Source: Methylobacterium radiodurans
GTDB lineage: Bacteria > Pseudomonadota > Alphaproteobacteria > Rhizobiales > Beijerinckiaceae
Length of the DNA: 64,000 bases
Direction of reading: 5' to 3'
Assembly (NCBI RefSeq): GCF_003173735.1
Contig: NZ_CP029551.1
Span: 3,496,001-3,560,000 of the forward strand
This document shows, piece after piece, positions 8,148-18,293 of the stretch. The notes beneath the pieces are model-generated. The model saw only the letters and a program-made list of their open reading frames with translations. It did not search any database and was not told the DNA's origin. Position numbers and translations under genes: made by a program. Within the stretch, counting starts at the first letter, position 1. Every line of letters begins with the position of its first letter.

Positions 8148-9422
8148 ATGAACATCCTGCTGATCGGCTCCGGCGGCCGCGAGCACGCCCTCGCCTATGC
8201 CCTGGCCAAGAGCCCCCTCTGCACCCGCCTGTTCACGGCGCCCGGCAATCCCGGCACGGCGCGTCACGGGCAGAACCGCCCGGACCTCGACGTGGCCGAC
8301 CACGCGGCGGTCCGCGCCTTCTGCGAGGCCGAGCGCGTCGGCCTCGTGGTGGTGGGGCCGGAGGCGCCGCTGGTGGCGGGCCTCATCGACGACCTGACGG
8401 CGGCCGGCATCCGCGCCTTCGGTCCGACGAAGGCGGCGGCCCAGCTCGAGGGCTCGAAGGGCTTCACCAAGGATCTCTGCGCCGAGTACGGCATCCCGAC
8501 CGCCGGTTTCGCGCGCTTCGACGCCCTCGACCCGGCCCTCGACTACGTGCGGGAGCAGGGCGCGCCGATCGTGGTCAAGGCCGACGGGCTCGCCGCCGGC
8601 AAGGGCGTGACGGTGGCCGAGACCCTCGACCAGGCGGAGGGTGCGCTCCGCGCCCTCTTCGCCGAGCCCGGCGCCGCCGTGGTGGTGGAGGAATGCCTGT
8701 TCGGCGAGGAGGCGAGCTTCTTCGCGCTCTGCGACGGCACCCGGGCGATCGCCTGCGGCACGGCGCAGGACCACAAGCGCGTCTTCGACGGCGACCGCGG
8801 CCCCAACACCGGCGGCATGGGCGCCTACTCGCCGGCCGCGATCCTCACCCCCGAGATCGAGGCGGAGGTGATGGAGCGGATCATCGCGCCGACGCTTGCC
8901 GGCATGCGGGCGCGGGGCACGCCCTTCACCGGCATCCTCTACGCGGGGCTGATGCTGACCGACGACGGACCGAAGCTGATCGAGTACAACACCCGCTTCG
9001 GCGACCCCGAGGCGCAGGTGCTGATGCCGCGCCTCAGCTCGGACCTCGTGCCGGCCCTGCTCTCGGCCTGCGAGGGCGACCTCACAGGGGTCGCGCTGGA
9101 ATTCGATCCGCAACGGGCGGCGCTGACCGTGGTGATGGCCGCCGCCGGCTATCCCGGTGCGGTGGTGCGTGGCTCGGCCGTGCGCGGCCTCGACGCGGCG
9201 GAAGCCGACGGCGCCCTGGTGTTCCAGGCCGGCACCCGCCAGGACGGCGAACGCCTGCTCGCGGACGGAGGCCGGGTGCTCGCCGTCACGGCGCTCGGCG
9301 ACAGCGTGAAGGAGGCGCAGGCGCGCGCCTACGCGGCGGTCGCCCGGATCGACTGGCCGGAGGGCTTCTGCCGCCGCGACATCGGCTACCGGGCGGTCGC
9401 CCGCGAACTGCTGGCGGGCTGA
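8148..9422 (+). CDS. purD: Phosphoribosylamine-glycine ligase
   Basis: GAR synthetase of de novo purine synthesis: it joins phosphoribosylamine and glycine using ATP. The 424 residues are the usual length. The protein opens with [29 protein letters not shown] and the ATP-grasp sequence [13 protein letters not shown] (about residue 143) follow. [12 protein letters not shown] and the metal-binding [10 protein letters not shown] (about 285) complete the signature. The ATG at 8148 directly precedes the conserved start. It stands alone and is convergent with rlmB, from which a long hairpin separates it. Cytosolic enzyme; identification is secure. Confidence 0.97.
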   Translation: MNILLIGSGGREHALAYALAKSPLCTRLFTAPGNPGTARHGQNRPDLDVADHAAVRAFCEAERVGLVVVGPEAPLVAGLIDDLTAAGIRAFGPTKAAAQLEGSKGFTKDLCAEYGIPTAGFARFDALDPALDYVREQGAPIVVKADGLAAGKGVTVAETLDQAEGALRALFAEPGAAVVVEECLFGEEASFFALCDGTRAIACGTAQDHKRVFDGDRGPNTGGMGAYSPAAILTPEIEAEVMERIIAPTLAGMRARGTPFTGILYAGLMLTDDGPKLIEYNTRFGDPEAQVLMPRLSSDLVPALLSACEGDLTGVALEFDPQRAALTVVMAAAGYPGAVVRGSAVRGLDAAEADGALVFQAGTRQDGERLLADGGRVLAVTALGDSVKEAQARAYAAVARIDWPEGFCRRDIGYRAVARELLAG

Positions 9423-9426
9423 ACCC

Positions 9427-9480
9427 CCGGGGATCCCGAAGGCCCTTCTGGCGCCCGAGGGCGCTGCGGCGGGATCCGGG
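9427..9480. terminator. Possible bidirectional terminator between purD and rlmB
   Basis: An imperfect inverted repeat pairs CCGGGGATCCCG (9427-9438) with CGGGATCCGGG (9470-9480), with a two-base bulge, and sits exactly between two converging stop codons. There is no T-tract, so rho-independent function is uncertain in this GC-rich genome. Confidence 0.4.
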
Positions 9481-9492
9481 CGGAGCCCCGGG

Positions 9493-10290
9493 TCAGCGCA
9501 CCCGCAGGGCGTAGAGCGTGATCGCGGCGGCGTTCGAGACGTTGAGGCTGCGGATCTCGCCCGTGAAGGGAATGCGGGCGAGCACGTCGCAGCAGGTGCG
9601 GGTGCGCTCGCGCAGGCCCTTGCCCTCGGCGCCGAGCACGATCACGGCGGGCCGGGCGGGGGTGATCGTGTCGAGATCGACCGCCGCCTCGGAATCGAGC
9701 CCGATCCGGGTGAAGCCGCGCTCGCCGAGCTCGATCAGCGCTTCGGCAAGGTTGCGCACGGTGACGAAGGGCACATGCTCCAGCCCGCCCGAGGCGGATT
9801 TCGCCAGCACGCCCGTGGCGCCGGGCGCGTGCCGGGCGGTGGTGACGATGGCCGTGACGCCGAAGGCCGCGGCCGTGCGCACGATCGCGCCGACATTGTG
9901 CGGATCGGTGATCTGGTCGAGGGCGAGCAGCAGGGCGTTGTCCGGCAGATCGTCGAGCCCGGGGGCGGGGAGGGGCTCGGCCTCCAGATAGAGGCCCTGG
10001 TGCACGGCGTCGGGCCCCAGCAGCGCGTTGATGTCGCCCGGCCGCACGAGCTCGGGGGTGATCCGCAGGGGGCCGAGCTCCGCCGCGAGGCGCGCGGCGG
10101 CGTTCTCGGTGGCGAGCAGCCGGTGGAGCCGGCGCCCCGCATTGCCGAGCGCCTGCACCACGGGATGCCATCCGTAGAGGACGCCGACTCCCTCCGCCCC
10201 GGCAGGCCGGGACGGACGGGCCGGCCGCCGCCCCTCGCCGGGCCGCGGGCCCCGGGGGCGGGCGGCCTTGTCGTCGCGCCGGGTGGTCAT
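9493..10290 (-). CDS. rlmB: 23S rRNA (guanosine-2'-O-)-methyltransferase, TrmH/SpoU family
   Basis: A SpoU-family RNA 2'-O-methyltransferase of 265 residues from the ATG at 10290; an upstream in-frame ATG at 10359 would add a poorly conserved leader. The N-terminal substrate-binding region is recognisable by GWHPVVQALGN. The knotted SPOUT domain shows the three motifs: DPHNVGAIVRTAAAFG, VILGAEGKGLRE, and a C-terminal NVSNAAAITLYALR. RlmB methylates G2251 in the 23S P-loop. The first 30 residues are charged and low in complexity. It is convergent with purD and divergent from tRNA-Glu. A different SpoU target cannot be ruled out. Confidence 0.9.
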   Translation of the reverse strand: MTTRRDDKAARPRGPRPGEGRRPARPSRPAGAEGVGVLYGWHPVVQALGNAGRRLHRLLATENAAARLAAELGPLRITPELVRPGDINALLGPDAVHQGLYLEAEPLPAPGLDDLPDNALLLALDQITDPHNVGAIVRTAAAFGVTAIVTTARHAPGATGVLAKSASGGLEHVPFVTVRNLAEALIELGERGFTRIGLDSEAAVDLDTITPARPAVIVLGAEGKGLRERTRTCCDVLARIPFTGEIRSLNVSNAAAITLYALRVR

Positions 10291-10367
10291 CGATCCGAGC
10301 CTCGTCCAAACGGTGTCGCCCGCGACAAACCGGCCGCGGCCGCTCCCGTCAAGCCGCAAACGAGCCG

Positions 10368-10396
10368 TTGCCCTCCGGGACGCGCCCGCTTATAGA
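10368..10396 (+). promoter_or_regulatory. Likely tRNA-Glu promoter
   Basis: TTGCCC (10368-10373) and TATAGA (10391-10396) are separated by 17 bases and lie 18 bases before the mature tRNA 5' end, a good sigma-70 arrangement for a stable-RNA gene. Confidence 0.55.
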
Positions 10397-10414
10397 GGCC
10401 CCGGCCCAGCGCCA

Positions 10415-10489
10415 GCGCCCTTCGTCTATCGGTTAGGACGTCAGCCTTTCACGCTGAAGAGGCGGGTTCGACTCCCGCAGGGCGCGCCA
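10415..10489 (+). tRNA. tRNA-Glu (anticodon UUC)
   Basis: A full cloverleaf of 75 nt with encoded CCA. The acceptor stem pairs GCGCCCT (10415-10421) with AGGGCGC (10479-10485), followed by discriminator G and CCA. The anticodon stem TCAGC/GCTGA encloses the loop CTTTCAC, giving anticodon TTC. The T loop contains GGTTCGACTCC. It reads glutamate GAA/GAG codons. The gene's 3' part is also the end of the antisense recombinase frame, marking it as the attachment site of the neighbouring element. Confidence 0.95.
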
Positions 10490-12127
10490 CTTGCGTACAG
10501 AACTGCGAACACCGGGCACGGCTGTGCCGTCTGCGCCGGTGAGGGCGGCTTCCAGGCTCTCCTTGTCGCCGATGATGCGGATCATATCCGCGCCGACCTC
10601 GATCCGGTCGACGATCGCCTGAAGCCACGCCTTCCGGAACGGGACCTCGCCCGACGACACCTTCTCGCGCATCAGCCGCCCGAAGCGCTCGATCAGCTCA
10701 GGTCCGATCTCGGATGGGCTCGGACCGGCCTCGCGCATCCGCGCAAGGGCGGCCTTCGCCAGATCTCGCTTGGCCCGCAACGCCAAGAGCCGCTCTTTCA
10801 GCAGATCGTCCGGCTCGTCCTCGCCGTCCTCGACAAGCCGGTAGAGCCGCCGCAGCTTCTCTTCCGCTGCCGCGAGTTCGCCGCGTAGCGCAGTTCCCCG
10901 AACATCGACCTCCGCTGCCCGCTCGGCCCTCAGCGCCCAGAGCGATGCCAGCGTCGCCCGCAGGCGGTCGGGCTGCAGCAGTTCAGTCACAAGGTGGTCC
11001 GTGACGAGCGTGTCGAGCGTTGCCATCCGGATCGACCGGCCCGAGCAGCCCGTCGCACCCTGACGTCCCTTGGTCGAGCAGCTGTAGTAGCTGTGCACCT
11101 TCTTCGATTTCGAGGTGCCGGTCCGAAGCGTCATCGCGCCACCGCAGGTCGTGCAGGTCGCAAGTCCAGTGAGCAGGATCGGGCCCGACACCACACGCGC
11201 CGGCGTGACGCGCGGATTGTGCGCCTTGAGCGTCGCCTGCACGGCCTCGAACACATCCAGCGCGATGATCGGCGGCACCGCAACGGCGATGTGCTCTGCC
11301 TTCGGCTTCTCCTGCCCCGTCTTCGAGCAGCGCTTGTTGAAGCCCCATTCACCCACATAGATTCGATTCGTCAGGATCCGGTGGATCGTTGCCACGCCGA
11401 AGCGGGCGCCGGCCCGCGTACGGTAGCCCCGTTCGTTCAAGTGGCAGCAAATCGCCTTCACTCCGAGAGGGCCGGATTGCCCATCGCCGTGCCGGTAGAG
11501 CCGGAAGATCAGCCGAACCGTCTCCGCCTCGACCGGATCGACGATCGTCCGCTTCTTCATCCGGCTGCCGCGCCGCTCCACCTCCTCGAGTGTGTAGCCG
11601 AGGGGCAGATTGGATCCGTTGTAGAAGCCCTGACGCGCATTCTCGTTCATCGCGCGCTGGACGTGCTTGCTATTCTCGAGGCTGCTGTACTCGTCGAAGA
11701 GCGCGAACATCTGGCGCATCATCTCGGCAGCGGGATCATCGCCGAGTTCCTGGGTGATCGAGACGAGCCGCACCCCGACCTTGGCAAGGCGACGCACATA
11801 CATCTCCAGCCCGAGCGCGTCGCGGAAGAAGCGGGAGAGCGAGTGCACCACGATGACGTCATAGGGGCGGTCGCCGTCCTCGGCCCGGGTGATCATGGCC
11901 TGGAAGGCGGGGCGGTTATCGTCGAGGGCGGAGGCTCCGGGTTCGACATGCTCGGCGATGACGGGCCAGCTATGGGCGGCGCAGTAGGCCTGCACGGACT
12001 TGCGCTGATCGGGGATGGAGAGGTCGCTCTCGGCCTGCCGGCCAGTGGAGACGCGCAGGTACAGGCAGGCGCGCAGCTGGCCGTCGCGGGCAGGCAGCGA
12101 GCCGTTCGAGCGCTTGATCAGTTTCAT
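10433..12127 (-). CDS. Large serine recombinase (resolvase/recombinase/zinc-ribbon)
   Basis: A 564-residue site-specific recombinase that begins at the ATG at 12127 (MKLIKRSNGSL). The N-terminal resolvase domain has the catalytic serine in YLRVSTGRQAE (about residue 26) and the DVIVVHSLSRFFRDA helix. A recombinase domain follows (GYTLEEVERRG to VGEWGFNKR, about 165-290). Next is a zinc ribbon with CTTCGG and a second cysteine pair in YYSCS...GC (about 345-395), then a coiled-coil-rich C-terminus. The last 18 residues (WRALRESNPP...) are simply the antisense of the tRNA-Glu 3' portion, and the TAA stop lies within that tRNA. The frame extends upstream of 12127 but that part lacks protein character. 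It drives integration and excision of an element at this tRNA. Confidence 0.92.
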   Translation of the reverse strand: MKLIKRSNGSLPARDGQLRACLYLRVSTGRQAESDLSIPDQRKSVQAYCAAHSWPVIAEHVEPGASALDDNRPAFQAMITRAEDGDRPYDVIVVHSLSRFFRDALGLEMYVRRLAKVGVRLVSITQELGDDPAAEMMRQMFALFDEYSSLENSKHVQRAMNENARQGFYNGSNLPLGYTLEEVERRGSRMKKRTIVDPVEAETVRLIFRLYRHGDGQSGPLGVKAICCHLNERGYRTRAGARFGVATIHRILTNRIYVGEWGFNKRCSKTGQEKPKAEHIAVAVPPIIALDVFEAVQATLKAHNPRVTPARVVSGPILLTGLATCTTCGGAMTLRTGTSKSKKVHSYYSCSTKGRQGATGCSGRSIRMATLDTLVTDHLVTELLQPDRLRATLASLWALRAERAAEVDVRGTALRGELAAAEEKLRRLYRLVEDGEDEPDDLLKERLLALRAKRDLAKAALARMREAGPSPSEIGPELIERFGRLMREKVSSGEVPFRKAWLQAIVDRIEVGADMIRIIGDKESLEAALTGADGTAVPGVRSSVRKWRALRESNPPLQRERLTS

Positions 12128-12611
12128 GGTTTGAGCCTCGCAGACGGTCGCGGCAGGGTGAGTCTGTGATGGTAAGAGGCAAAGCCGGGATGCGTCGCGA
12201 TCCACAGGCCTGTCGTCGCGCTGTGTGCGGGCGAGACTTCGGCCGGCAGGGTCTGGGGGGGGGGCGCGCACCTCATCGCAACAGATCGCGCAAGAGGGCG
12301 TCGATCTCGGCGCCGAGGAAGGTCTCGAGCACATCGAGCTCGGCCCGTGAGACGGGCAGCGGGCGCAGGAGATCGTCCACGACCTGAGGCGGATCAGGCT
12401 CGCGTCGGGGCATGCGTCCGCGTTTACGCTGCGGGGACAGCGGCGCAGGCACATCGGTGCTGGAGTAGGCTCCCCGACCTTTGACAGGTGCTCCGGCGGC
12501 CGGGGACTTCAGCGATGTCTTGGCGCCGGCTGCCGCGCCCGATGTCATCCGTGCCGGCGTCGATGCACCTGGGGTGCACGCCACCGGCGGAGCGGAGGGT
12601 CGATACACCAC
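10436..12611. mobile_element. Serine-recombinase element integrated at tRNA-Glu
   Basis: The recombinase end coincides with the tRNA-Glu 3' half, so the left junction of an integrated element lies within 10436-10489. The only clear companion is a small gene at 12273-12611. I looked for a second copy of the tRNA 3' end (GGTTCGACTCCCGC) to mark the far junction and saw none, so the right boundary given here is only the end of the last linked gene. It may be a small integrative element, a remnant, or the left end of a larger island. Confidence 0.4.
12273..12611 (-). CDS. Hypothetical protein upstream of the recombinase
   Basis: A 112-residue frame read in the same direction as the recombinase. 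The N-terminal half is low-complexity (Ala, Pro, Lys). The last 45 residues look like a genuine folded or helical segment: a basic PRREPDPPQ stretch followed by amphipathic AELDVLETFLGAEIDALLRD. A shorter start at the MPRRE methionine (46 residues) is possible. I recognise no family. The order, small gene then recombinase, suggests an element-borne accessory protein. Confidence 0.4.
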   Translation of the reverse strand: MVYRPSAPPVACTPGASTPARMTSGAAAGAKTSLKSPAAGAPVKGRGAYSSTDVPAPLSPQRKRGRMPRREPDPPQVVDDLLRPLPVSRAELDVLETFLGAEIDALLRDLLR

Positions 12612-13190
12612 GAAGCACGTGAGGTCCCACGCCGACCGGCAGCCTACGCGTCCGAGGCTGGCCGCCGGCCAGCGTGGGGCAGTTTCTTCACCTTCCCCGG
12701 CGCGACACGACGCGTTCGCTCGAGCGCGAACCGCTGTGTACGGCTAAGATTCCTGGAAACGCGGGCGAGCGCAAGCCGTCTGTTGAGCTTGAAGAGAGCC
12801 GCAGCGGCTGAGCCGGCTCAAGCCGGGCCGGCTTTGCTATTGCCGGGTCGCCCAGCGCAGAGGGCCAGCGCTCTGCGGATCCGCCAGTCCGCGGGTGAGT
12901 AGCCAGGATTCTCACCCAACATGACCTCAACAGAAGGCATCAGCTAAGTTATTGCAGTTGCAGGCGCCTTAGCTTCGTGTGCACACGCAGTGGATACGAT
13001 CCTGCGATCACTGCCAAGGGCGCCCTCGGACCATCCACAGGCGGCTGTAAGGCATCCCCCTCTCGCTCACTCAAGTCGCACTGAAGCATGCCGAAGGTCC
13101 ACAAGGCGCCACTTCCGGACCTTCTGCCACAACTGCTGGAATGGCCGCTCTTCGCTCGAAAGCTGCCTCCGAACGGAACGATCGAGCTAG
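12612..13190. other. Intergenic region without convincing genes
   Basis: About 580 bases between the element and the next small gene. It contains GC-rich imperfect hairpins near 12797-12835 (GAGCCG/CGGCTC type arms) and a short, relatively AT-richer patch near 12935-12970. A frame opening at 13088 (MPKVHKAPLPDLL) has some protein character and runs in a different frame into the gene at 13191. Confidence 0.5.
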
Positions 13191-13538
13191 TTGGCTACAA
13201 GACTTCAGACCGGGAACGCCGCGCTCGCCGACCGGACGAAGGCGGCCGAGGACGAGGCCGCCCGCGTCGCCAAGGTCAAGAACCAACTCGACCGGTTCCG
13301 GGCCGAGGAGTTCTGGGACCGCGTCATGCAGGAGATAGCCGAGCTCATCGCCGAGCGCGGTTCCCTCACGCCCGACGAGATCCTGTCCGGGCTACGCACC
13401 TGGACCTTCCGCGGGGCCGCCCTTCACATGGAGTCGCTCACCGCCGGGACGCTTCGCAAGAAGATTGACGTCCGGGTGACCCACCGACGCTATTTCGAGG
13501 CGCCCTTAGAGGGACGCTACGGCCGGCGCAACGCCTGA
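13191..13538 (+). CDS. Hypothetical protein, coiled-coil N-terminus
   Basis: A 115-residue frame with strong third-position GC from about residue 6 onward. Residues 14-45 (KAAEDEAARVAKVKNQLDRF) are charged and coiled-coil-like; the rest has a short helical region (LTPDEILSGLRTWTF) and a basic end. The only in-frame start is TTG at 13191, immediately after a stop codon. The frame beginning at the ATG at 13088 ends in the wrong phase, so the gene may have lost its true N-terminus by frameshift. No family recognised. Confidence 0.5.
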   Translation: MATRLQTGNAALADRTKAAEDEAARVAKVKNQLDRFRAEEFWDRVMQEIAELIAERGSLTPDEILSGLRTWTFRGAALHMESLTAGTLRKKIDVRVTHRRYFEAPLEGRYGRRNA

Positions 13539-13592
13539 GGATCCCGGGCCGGACACCCGCTTCCGCGATCCCCCCCGATGCCCTCCCGCACC

Positions 13593-13838
13593 TCAGCCCA
13601 TGAGGCGGCGGGTGTTGTCGGCGACCAGTTCCCGATAGCGCGCGACGACGTCGCCGTGGGTGCCGCCCGCCATCAGGGTGTTGGCCGCCTCCATCGCGGC
13701 CACGACCTTCTCGCCGACCATCGACACCATCTCGACCTGGGCTTCGGGCCCGCCCCAGGCGATCCGAACCAGCCGCAACTCGATGACCTTCTGCGCCTCC
13801 AAGGCCAGCAGGAACGCAGCACAGAAGGGGTTCGACAT
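13593..13838 (-). CDS. Small phasin-like hypothetical protein
   Basis: An 81-residue protein with an ATG at 13838 preceded by GGAGA. It is mostly helical (MSNPFCAAFLLALEAQ, MVGEKVVAAMEAANTL, ARYRELVADNTRRL). The helical content and the closing RYRELVADNTRRL resemble the small phasin-like proteins common in Rhizobiales, some of which coat polyhydroxybutyrate granules. The match is by eye only; it could equally be an unrelated helical protein. Transcribed opposite to both neighbours. Confidence 0.55.
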   Translation of the reverse strand: MSNPFCAAFLLALEAQKVIELRLVRIAWGGPEAQVEMVSMVGEKVVAAMEAANTLMAGGTHGDVVARYRELVADNTRRLMG

Positions 13839-14000
13839 AGGGTCTCCGAGAGAGGGGGCCGCCGACAACACCCCCACCCCCGAAAGGTATCCCGAGGCAG
13901 GTCGTCATGGCGCGCCTAGGGCGGTAGCCGGCGCAACCTTGGCCGTATTCGCGCATTGATCCGTGCCCGAGTTCGTGGGCGCTTACCGGACGACCCGACG

Positions 14001-14228
14001 ATGCCCCTGGACACGATGCTGCGCACGATGCGCGCCGAGACCGCCTCGCAACAACTCCGCGCCGACGGCTTGGCCGGGAAGGTGACGGCCCTGCTCGGGG
14101 CGGGTCGCGACTGCGGCGAGGCGGAGCGGGAGCTGTTCGGCGTCCTAGACGGGCTCGCCCTCCTTCGCATGCGGGCGCAGGCCATCGAGGCGATGCGAGG
14201 CTTCGCGGCCTCGCCCGCCGAAGCGTAG
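14001..14228 (+). CDS. Small hypothetical protein
   Basis: A 75-residue frame starting MPLDTMLRTMRAET, convergent with the large hybrid kinase and ending 12 bases from its stop. It is leucine- and alanine-rich and predicted helical throughout (LAGKVTALLGAGRDCGEAERELFGVLDGLALLRMRAQAIEA in part). No family recognised, no signal peptide. Coding is supported by codon bias and length only. Confidence 0.45.
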   Translation: MPLDTMLRTMRAETASQQLRADGLAGKVTALLGAGRDCGEAERELFGVLDGLALLRMRAQAIEAMRGFAASPAEA

Positions 14229-14240
14229 CGCGCCGGCCCC

Positions 14241-17200
14241 CTACGCGTCGGCGATCAGGTCCTTGATGCGGGCGGCGAGCGTCTCCAGCACGAACGGCTT
14301 CGTCAGGACCTGCATCCCGGGGTTCAGGTACCCGTTCCCCAAAACCGCGTTCTCGGCGTATCCGGTGATGAACAGCACCTTCAGGCCGGGCCGCCGCTCG
14401 CGGCCGGCATCGGCTATCTGCCGGCCGTTCATGCCCCCCGGCAGGCCCACGTCGGTCACCAGCAGGTCGATGCGCACGTCCGATTGCAGCACCTTCAGGC
14501 CGGCGACGCTGTCGGCGGCCTCGATGGCGGTGTAGCCGAGATCCTCCAGCACCTCGGTCACCAGCATCCGCACCGACGGTTCGTCGTCGACGATGAGCAC
14601 GGTCTCGCCCCGGCCCGCACGCCCGGCCTCGGCGAGCTTGCGCGCGACGTCGTCCTCGTCCGCCTCGCCGTAGTGGCGCGGCAGGTAAAGGCAGACCGTC
14701 GTGCCCTCGCCGACCTCGGAGTAGATCCGGACCTGGCCGCCGGACTGGCGGGCGAAACCGTAGACCATCGACAGGCCGAGGCCGGTGCCCTGGCCGGTAG
14801 GCTTGGTGGTGAAGAACGGCTCGAACACCTTCTCGACGATGTCCGGCGTCATGCCGGTGCCGGTGTCGGTCACGCAGACGCTGAGGTACTGGCCCGGCGC
14901 CAGGTCGTGCCTGTGCGCGCCGGCGTCGTCGATCCACTTGTTGGCGGTCTCGATGGTGATGCGTCCGCCGTCCGGCATGGCGTCGCGCGCGTTGATGCAC
15001 AGGTTCAGCAGCGCGTTCTCCAACTGACCCGGATCAATCAAGGCCGGCCACAGGCCCGAGAGGCCGACGACCTCCAAGTGGATGCCGGGTCCGACCGTGC
15101 GCCGGACGAGTTCCTCCATGTCGTGGACCAGGCGATTCACGTTGGTCGGCTTCGGGTCGAGGGTCTGGCGCCGGGAGAAGGCGAGCAGGCGATGCGTGAG
15201 GGCCGCGGCCCGCTTGGCCGCGCCCTGCGCCACGGTCATGTAACGGTCGAGGTCGCCCATGCGCCCCTGCGACATCCGGGTTTGCATCAGCTCCAGCGAG
15301 CCCGAGATGCCGGCCAGCAGGTTGTTGAAGTCGTGCGCCAACCCACCGGTCAGTTGCCCGACCGCCTCCATCTTCTGCGATTGCCGCAGGGCCTCCTCGG
15401 CCTTGGCGAGGGCGTCGGCGCCTTCCTTCTCGGCCGTGAAGTCGCGGCCCACCGCGTGGATGAAACTCTCGTCCGGCACCGCCGTCCACGACAGCCACCG
15501 GTAGCTGCCGTCCTTGTGAAGGTACCGGTTCTCGAAGCGCGGGATCACCGAGCCGGCCGAGAGGTCGCCCGCCGCCGCCACGGTCGAGGCCACGTCGTCC
15601 GGGTGCACGAGGTCCATGAACGGGCGACCCAGGAGCTCGCCCTCCGACCAGCCGAACAGGGCCGTCCAGGCCGGGTTGACCGCCACGATGGTCGCGTCGA
15701 AGCGCGCCACCAGCATCACGTCGGTCGACAGGCGCCAGATCCGGTCGCGGTCGCGCGTGCGCTCCTCGACCTGCTGCTCCAGGCTGCCGGCGAGGCGGGC
15801 CAGTTCGCTCGTCACGCTCTTTTGGTCATCAATGTCGGTATTGGTGCCGACCCAGCGCGTGACACGGCCGGCGGCGTCGCGCACCGGCTCGCCCCGGACC
15901 AGGAACCAGCGATGGGCGCCGTCGGCACGACGCAGCCGGTACTCGGCCTCGTAGACGGTTTCGGTCGCGCGGGCATGCCCCCAGGCGGCGGCGACGGGTG
16001 GGATATCGTCCGGATAGACAATGCGAGCCCAGGCATCCGGGCCAAGCAGGCTGCCCCGCGGCTCGCCGCAGTAGGCGTAGAACTGGTCGTTGAACCAGTA
16101 CAGCGAGCCGTCGGGGTACGCGGCCCAGACCTGGTTGGGGATGGCCTGCGCGAAGACCCGAAACTGTTCCTCGCTCTCGCGCCGGCTTGCCTCGGCGCGG
16201 AAGCGCTCGATGGCAGCGCGGGTGCGTTCGGCGACGTCGCGTACGAAGGCGAGCTTGTCCGGCCGCCAGTCCCGCACCTGCCGGTCGTGCAGGAAGAACA
16301 CCGCTACGACCCGTCCGTGCTCCATCACCGGAATGTTGATCAGGGCCCGGGCGTCGATGGCTAGGAGGGGCCCTGGGTCGGACGCCGTCCGCGGGTCGGT
16401 CGCCACGTCCGCGATCACGACCTCGCGGCCCTCGACAAGACCCGCTTGGACATCGCCGTAGTCGCCGAAGCGATGGTGGCCGGCGACGCTGGCGACGCCT
16501 GGGGCCGTCCAGTCCCTCTCGATATCGATGGAGTCCAGCGCCAGGTCGACGGTTCCGTAGCCGGCCCGGTCGAGCCCTAGCGTGCGGGCCACGACCTCGG
16601 CGGCGGCGTAGGCCATCCTGGCGGTGTCGCCGCAAGCCTGAAAGCGGTCGCCGAGCTCGATCAGGGCGGTACGGAACGCGTCCTGGCGCCGACGCTCTGT
16701 CAGGTCGCGCGCAACCGTCCCGTAGCCGGAGAGCGCCCCCTGCGCGTCGCGGACCGAGAAGATTGTGTGATGGACCGGCACCGCCGCCCCGGTGGCGAAG
16801 TCGCGGAACGCGAGCTCTCCTTCCCAGAACCCGGTCTCACGGACGGCCGGAAGCGCCTGTTCCAGCACGGTCGCCCGGTCCTCCGGGGCGAAGTATTCCA
16901 CGAGACCGTGGGAGCAAGCCTCGTTGAGGTTCGCCAACCCGACCAGCCGGCGGCCGGCCTCGTTGACGAACTCAGGCATGCCCCCCGCGTCGGCGATGCC
17001 GATGAAGTCGCTCGATTGCTCCACCAGGGCCGCGAGGCGCCGGGCGCGGGCCTCGGCGGCGCGAGCCTCGGTGACGTCGCGCACGGTGCCGACGAAGCGC
17101 ACGGGCACGCCATCCCGGAAGACGGTGTTGCCCTTGGCCGCGAGCACGCGCCCGACGCCGTTGCGTAGCCCGACCACGCGGTACTCGGTGTCAAAGCCCT

Positions 17201-18293
17201 TAACCGCACCGATGGCGGCCTGGACGGTGCGGTCCGTCCGCTCCCGGTCGTCCGGGTGCACGCCGGGCAGGAAGGCCTCCTCGTACGAGACCGGGTCGTC
17301 CGGGGACAGGCCGAAAAGCGCCCGGGTGCGCACGTCCCAGGTCAGCGCGCCGGTGACGAGGTCGTAGTCGTAGATGCCGGTGCCGGAGCTTTCCAGCGCC
17401 AGCCTGAGGCGGTCCTCGGCCTCGCGCAGGTCGGCCTGGGCGCGCTCGCGCTCGGCGATGTCGGTGACCATGACGAAGAAGCCGTCCACCGCCCCGCCCA
17501 CGGTCCGGCGCGGGATGTAACGGATCTCCGATTGCAGGAACGCGCCGCCCTGCGACGGCATCAGTGCGTCGAAGGTGATGTCCTCGCCGGCGAGAGCGCG
17601 CGCCATGAAGGGAAGGCGCGCCGCGTAGACCTCTTCCCCGACGACAGCCCGCACCTCGCGGTCGAGGATCTCGCTCGCCGGCCGCCCGAACCAGGTCTCG
17701 TAGCGCCGGTTCACGAAACGGTAGACGTGGTCCCGGTCGATGAAGGAGATCAGCACCGGCAGCGCGTCTGTGACGACCTGCAGCTCGTCCCGGACGCGCT
17801 GGGTCTCGCCCTCCGAGGCCCTCGCCTCGGTCCGGTCGCGCAGGATCTTGAGGAAGCCGAGGTCGGCGCCGTCCGCGGCGCGCAGCGGCATCATCTCGCC
17901 GCTGGCCCAGAACCGGGAGCCGTCCTTCCGGAGGTGCCAGCGCTCGTCGAAGGCGCGCCCGGTCCCGGCGGCGCGCCGCATCTCCGTTGCGGGCTGGTCG
18001 GCCGCCCGGTCCTCCGGCGTGAAGAAGGTATCGGTCGCCCGGCCAAGCATCTCCCCGGCCGACCAGCCCATGATGCGCTCGGCACCCGGGTTCCAGGCGG
18101 TGACCAGCCCCTCGTGGTCGGTCGTAACGATGGCGAAGTCGACGGCGCTGTCGAAGATCTCCCGGTAGTGTCCCGCCTGGCGCGGAGTGCGCTCGTCGCG
18201 CAGCCGCGCCACCTCCGCCTCCAGTTCGCGCTCGCGCCGCCGGAGCCGCTCGATCTCAAGCGCGCTCAACGAGGCATCCTCCCTTCGACGCAC
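14241..18293 (-). CDS. Hybrid histidine kinase with six PAS and one GAF domain
   Basis: A 1350-residue cytoplasmic hybrid kinase without membrane segments. After a short coiled coil ([18 protein letters not shown]) come PAS domains at about 45-155, 170-282, 292-410 and 418-535, a GAF at 545-700, PAS domains at 712-825 and 855-955, HisKA with H987 ([11 protein letters not shown]), HATPase_c at about 1085-1205 ([27 protein letters not shown]), and a receiver at 1230-1348 with D1281 and K1332. The first PAS carries the [16 protein letters not shown] pattern also found in the HWE kinase at 21930. It faces the LOV kinase across a 645-base gap. Ligands are not readable from sequence. Confidence 0.95.
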   Translation of the reverse strand: MRRREDASLSALEIERLRRRERELEAEVARLRDERTPRQAGHYREIFDSAVDFAIVTTDHEGLVTAWNPGAERIMGWSAGEMLGRATDTFFTPEDRAADQPATEMRRAAGTGRAFDERWHLRKDGSRFWASGEMMPLRAADGADLGFLKILRDRTEARASEGETQRVRDELQVVTDALPVLISFIDRDHVYRFVNRRYETWFGRPASEILDREVRAVVGEEVYAARLPFMARALAGEDITFDALMPSQGGAFLQSEIRYIPRRTVGGAVDGFFVMVTDIAERERAQADLREAEDRLRLALESSGTGIYDYDLVTGALTWDVRTRALFGLSPDDPVSYEEAFLPGVHPDDRERTDRTVQAAIGAVKGFDTEYRVVGLRNGVGRVLAAKGNTVFRDGVPVRFVGTVRDVTEARAAEARARRLAALVEQSSDFIGIADAGGMPEFVNEAGRRLVGLANLNEACSHGLVEYFAPEDRATVLEQALPAVRETGFWEGELAFRDFATGAAVPVHHTIFSVRDAQGALSGYGTVARDLTERRRQDAFRTALIELGDRFQACGDTARMAYAAAEVVARTLGLDRAGYGTVDLALDSIDIERDWTAPGVASVAGHHRFGDYGDVQAGLVEGREVVIADVATDPRTASDPGPLLAIDARALINIPVMEHGRVVAVFFLHDRQVRDWRPDKLAFVRDVAERTRAAIERFRAEASRRESEEQFRVFAQAIPNQVWAAYPDGSLYWFNDQFYAYCGEPRGSLLGPDAWARIVYPDDIPPVAAAWGHARATETVYEAEYRLRRADGAHRWFLVRGEPVRDAAGRVTRWVGTNTDIDDQKSVTSELARLAGSLEQQVEERTRDRDRIWRLSTDVMLVARFDATIVAVNPAWTALFGWSEGELLGRPFMDLVHPDDVASTVAAAGDLSAGSVIPRFENRYLHKDGSYRWLSWTAVPDESFIHAVGRDFTAEKEGADALAKAEEALRQSQKMEAVGQLTGGLAHDFNNLLAGISGSLELMQTRMSQGRMGDLDRYMTVAQGAAKRAAALTHRLLAFSRRQTLDPKPTNVNRLVHDMEELVRRTVGPGIHLEVVGLSGLWPALIDPGQLENALLNLCINARDAMPDGGRITIETANKWIDDAGAHRHDLAPGQYLSVCVTDTGTGMTPDIVEKVFEPFFTTKPTGQGTGLGLSMVYGFARQSGGQVRIYSEVGEGTTVCLYLPRHYGEADEDDVARKLAEAGRAGRGETVLIVDDEPSVRMLVTEVLEDLGYTAIEAADSVAGLKVLQSDVRIDLLVTDVGLPGGMNGRQIADAGRERRPGLKVLFITGYAENAVLGNGYLNPGMQVLTKPFVLETLAARIKDLIADA

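Noticed and set aside
10490..14000. Second copy of the tRNA-Glu 3' end as the far junction of the element
   Set aside because: I scanned for GGTTCGACTCCCGC and saw no copy in this stretch; the element's right end stays unassigned.
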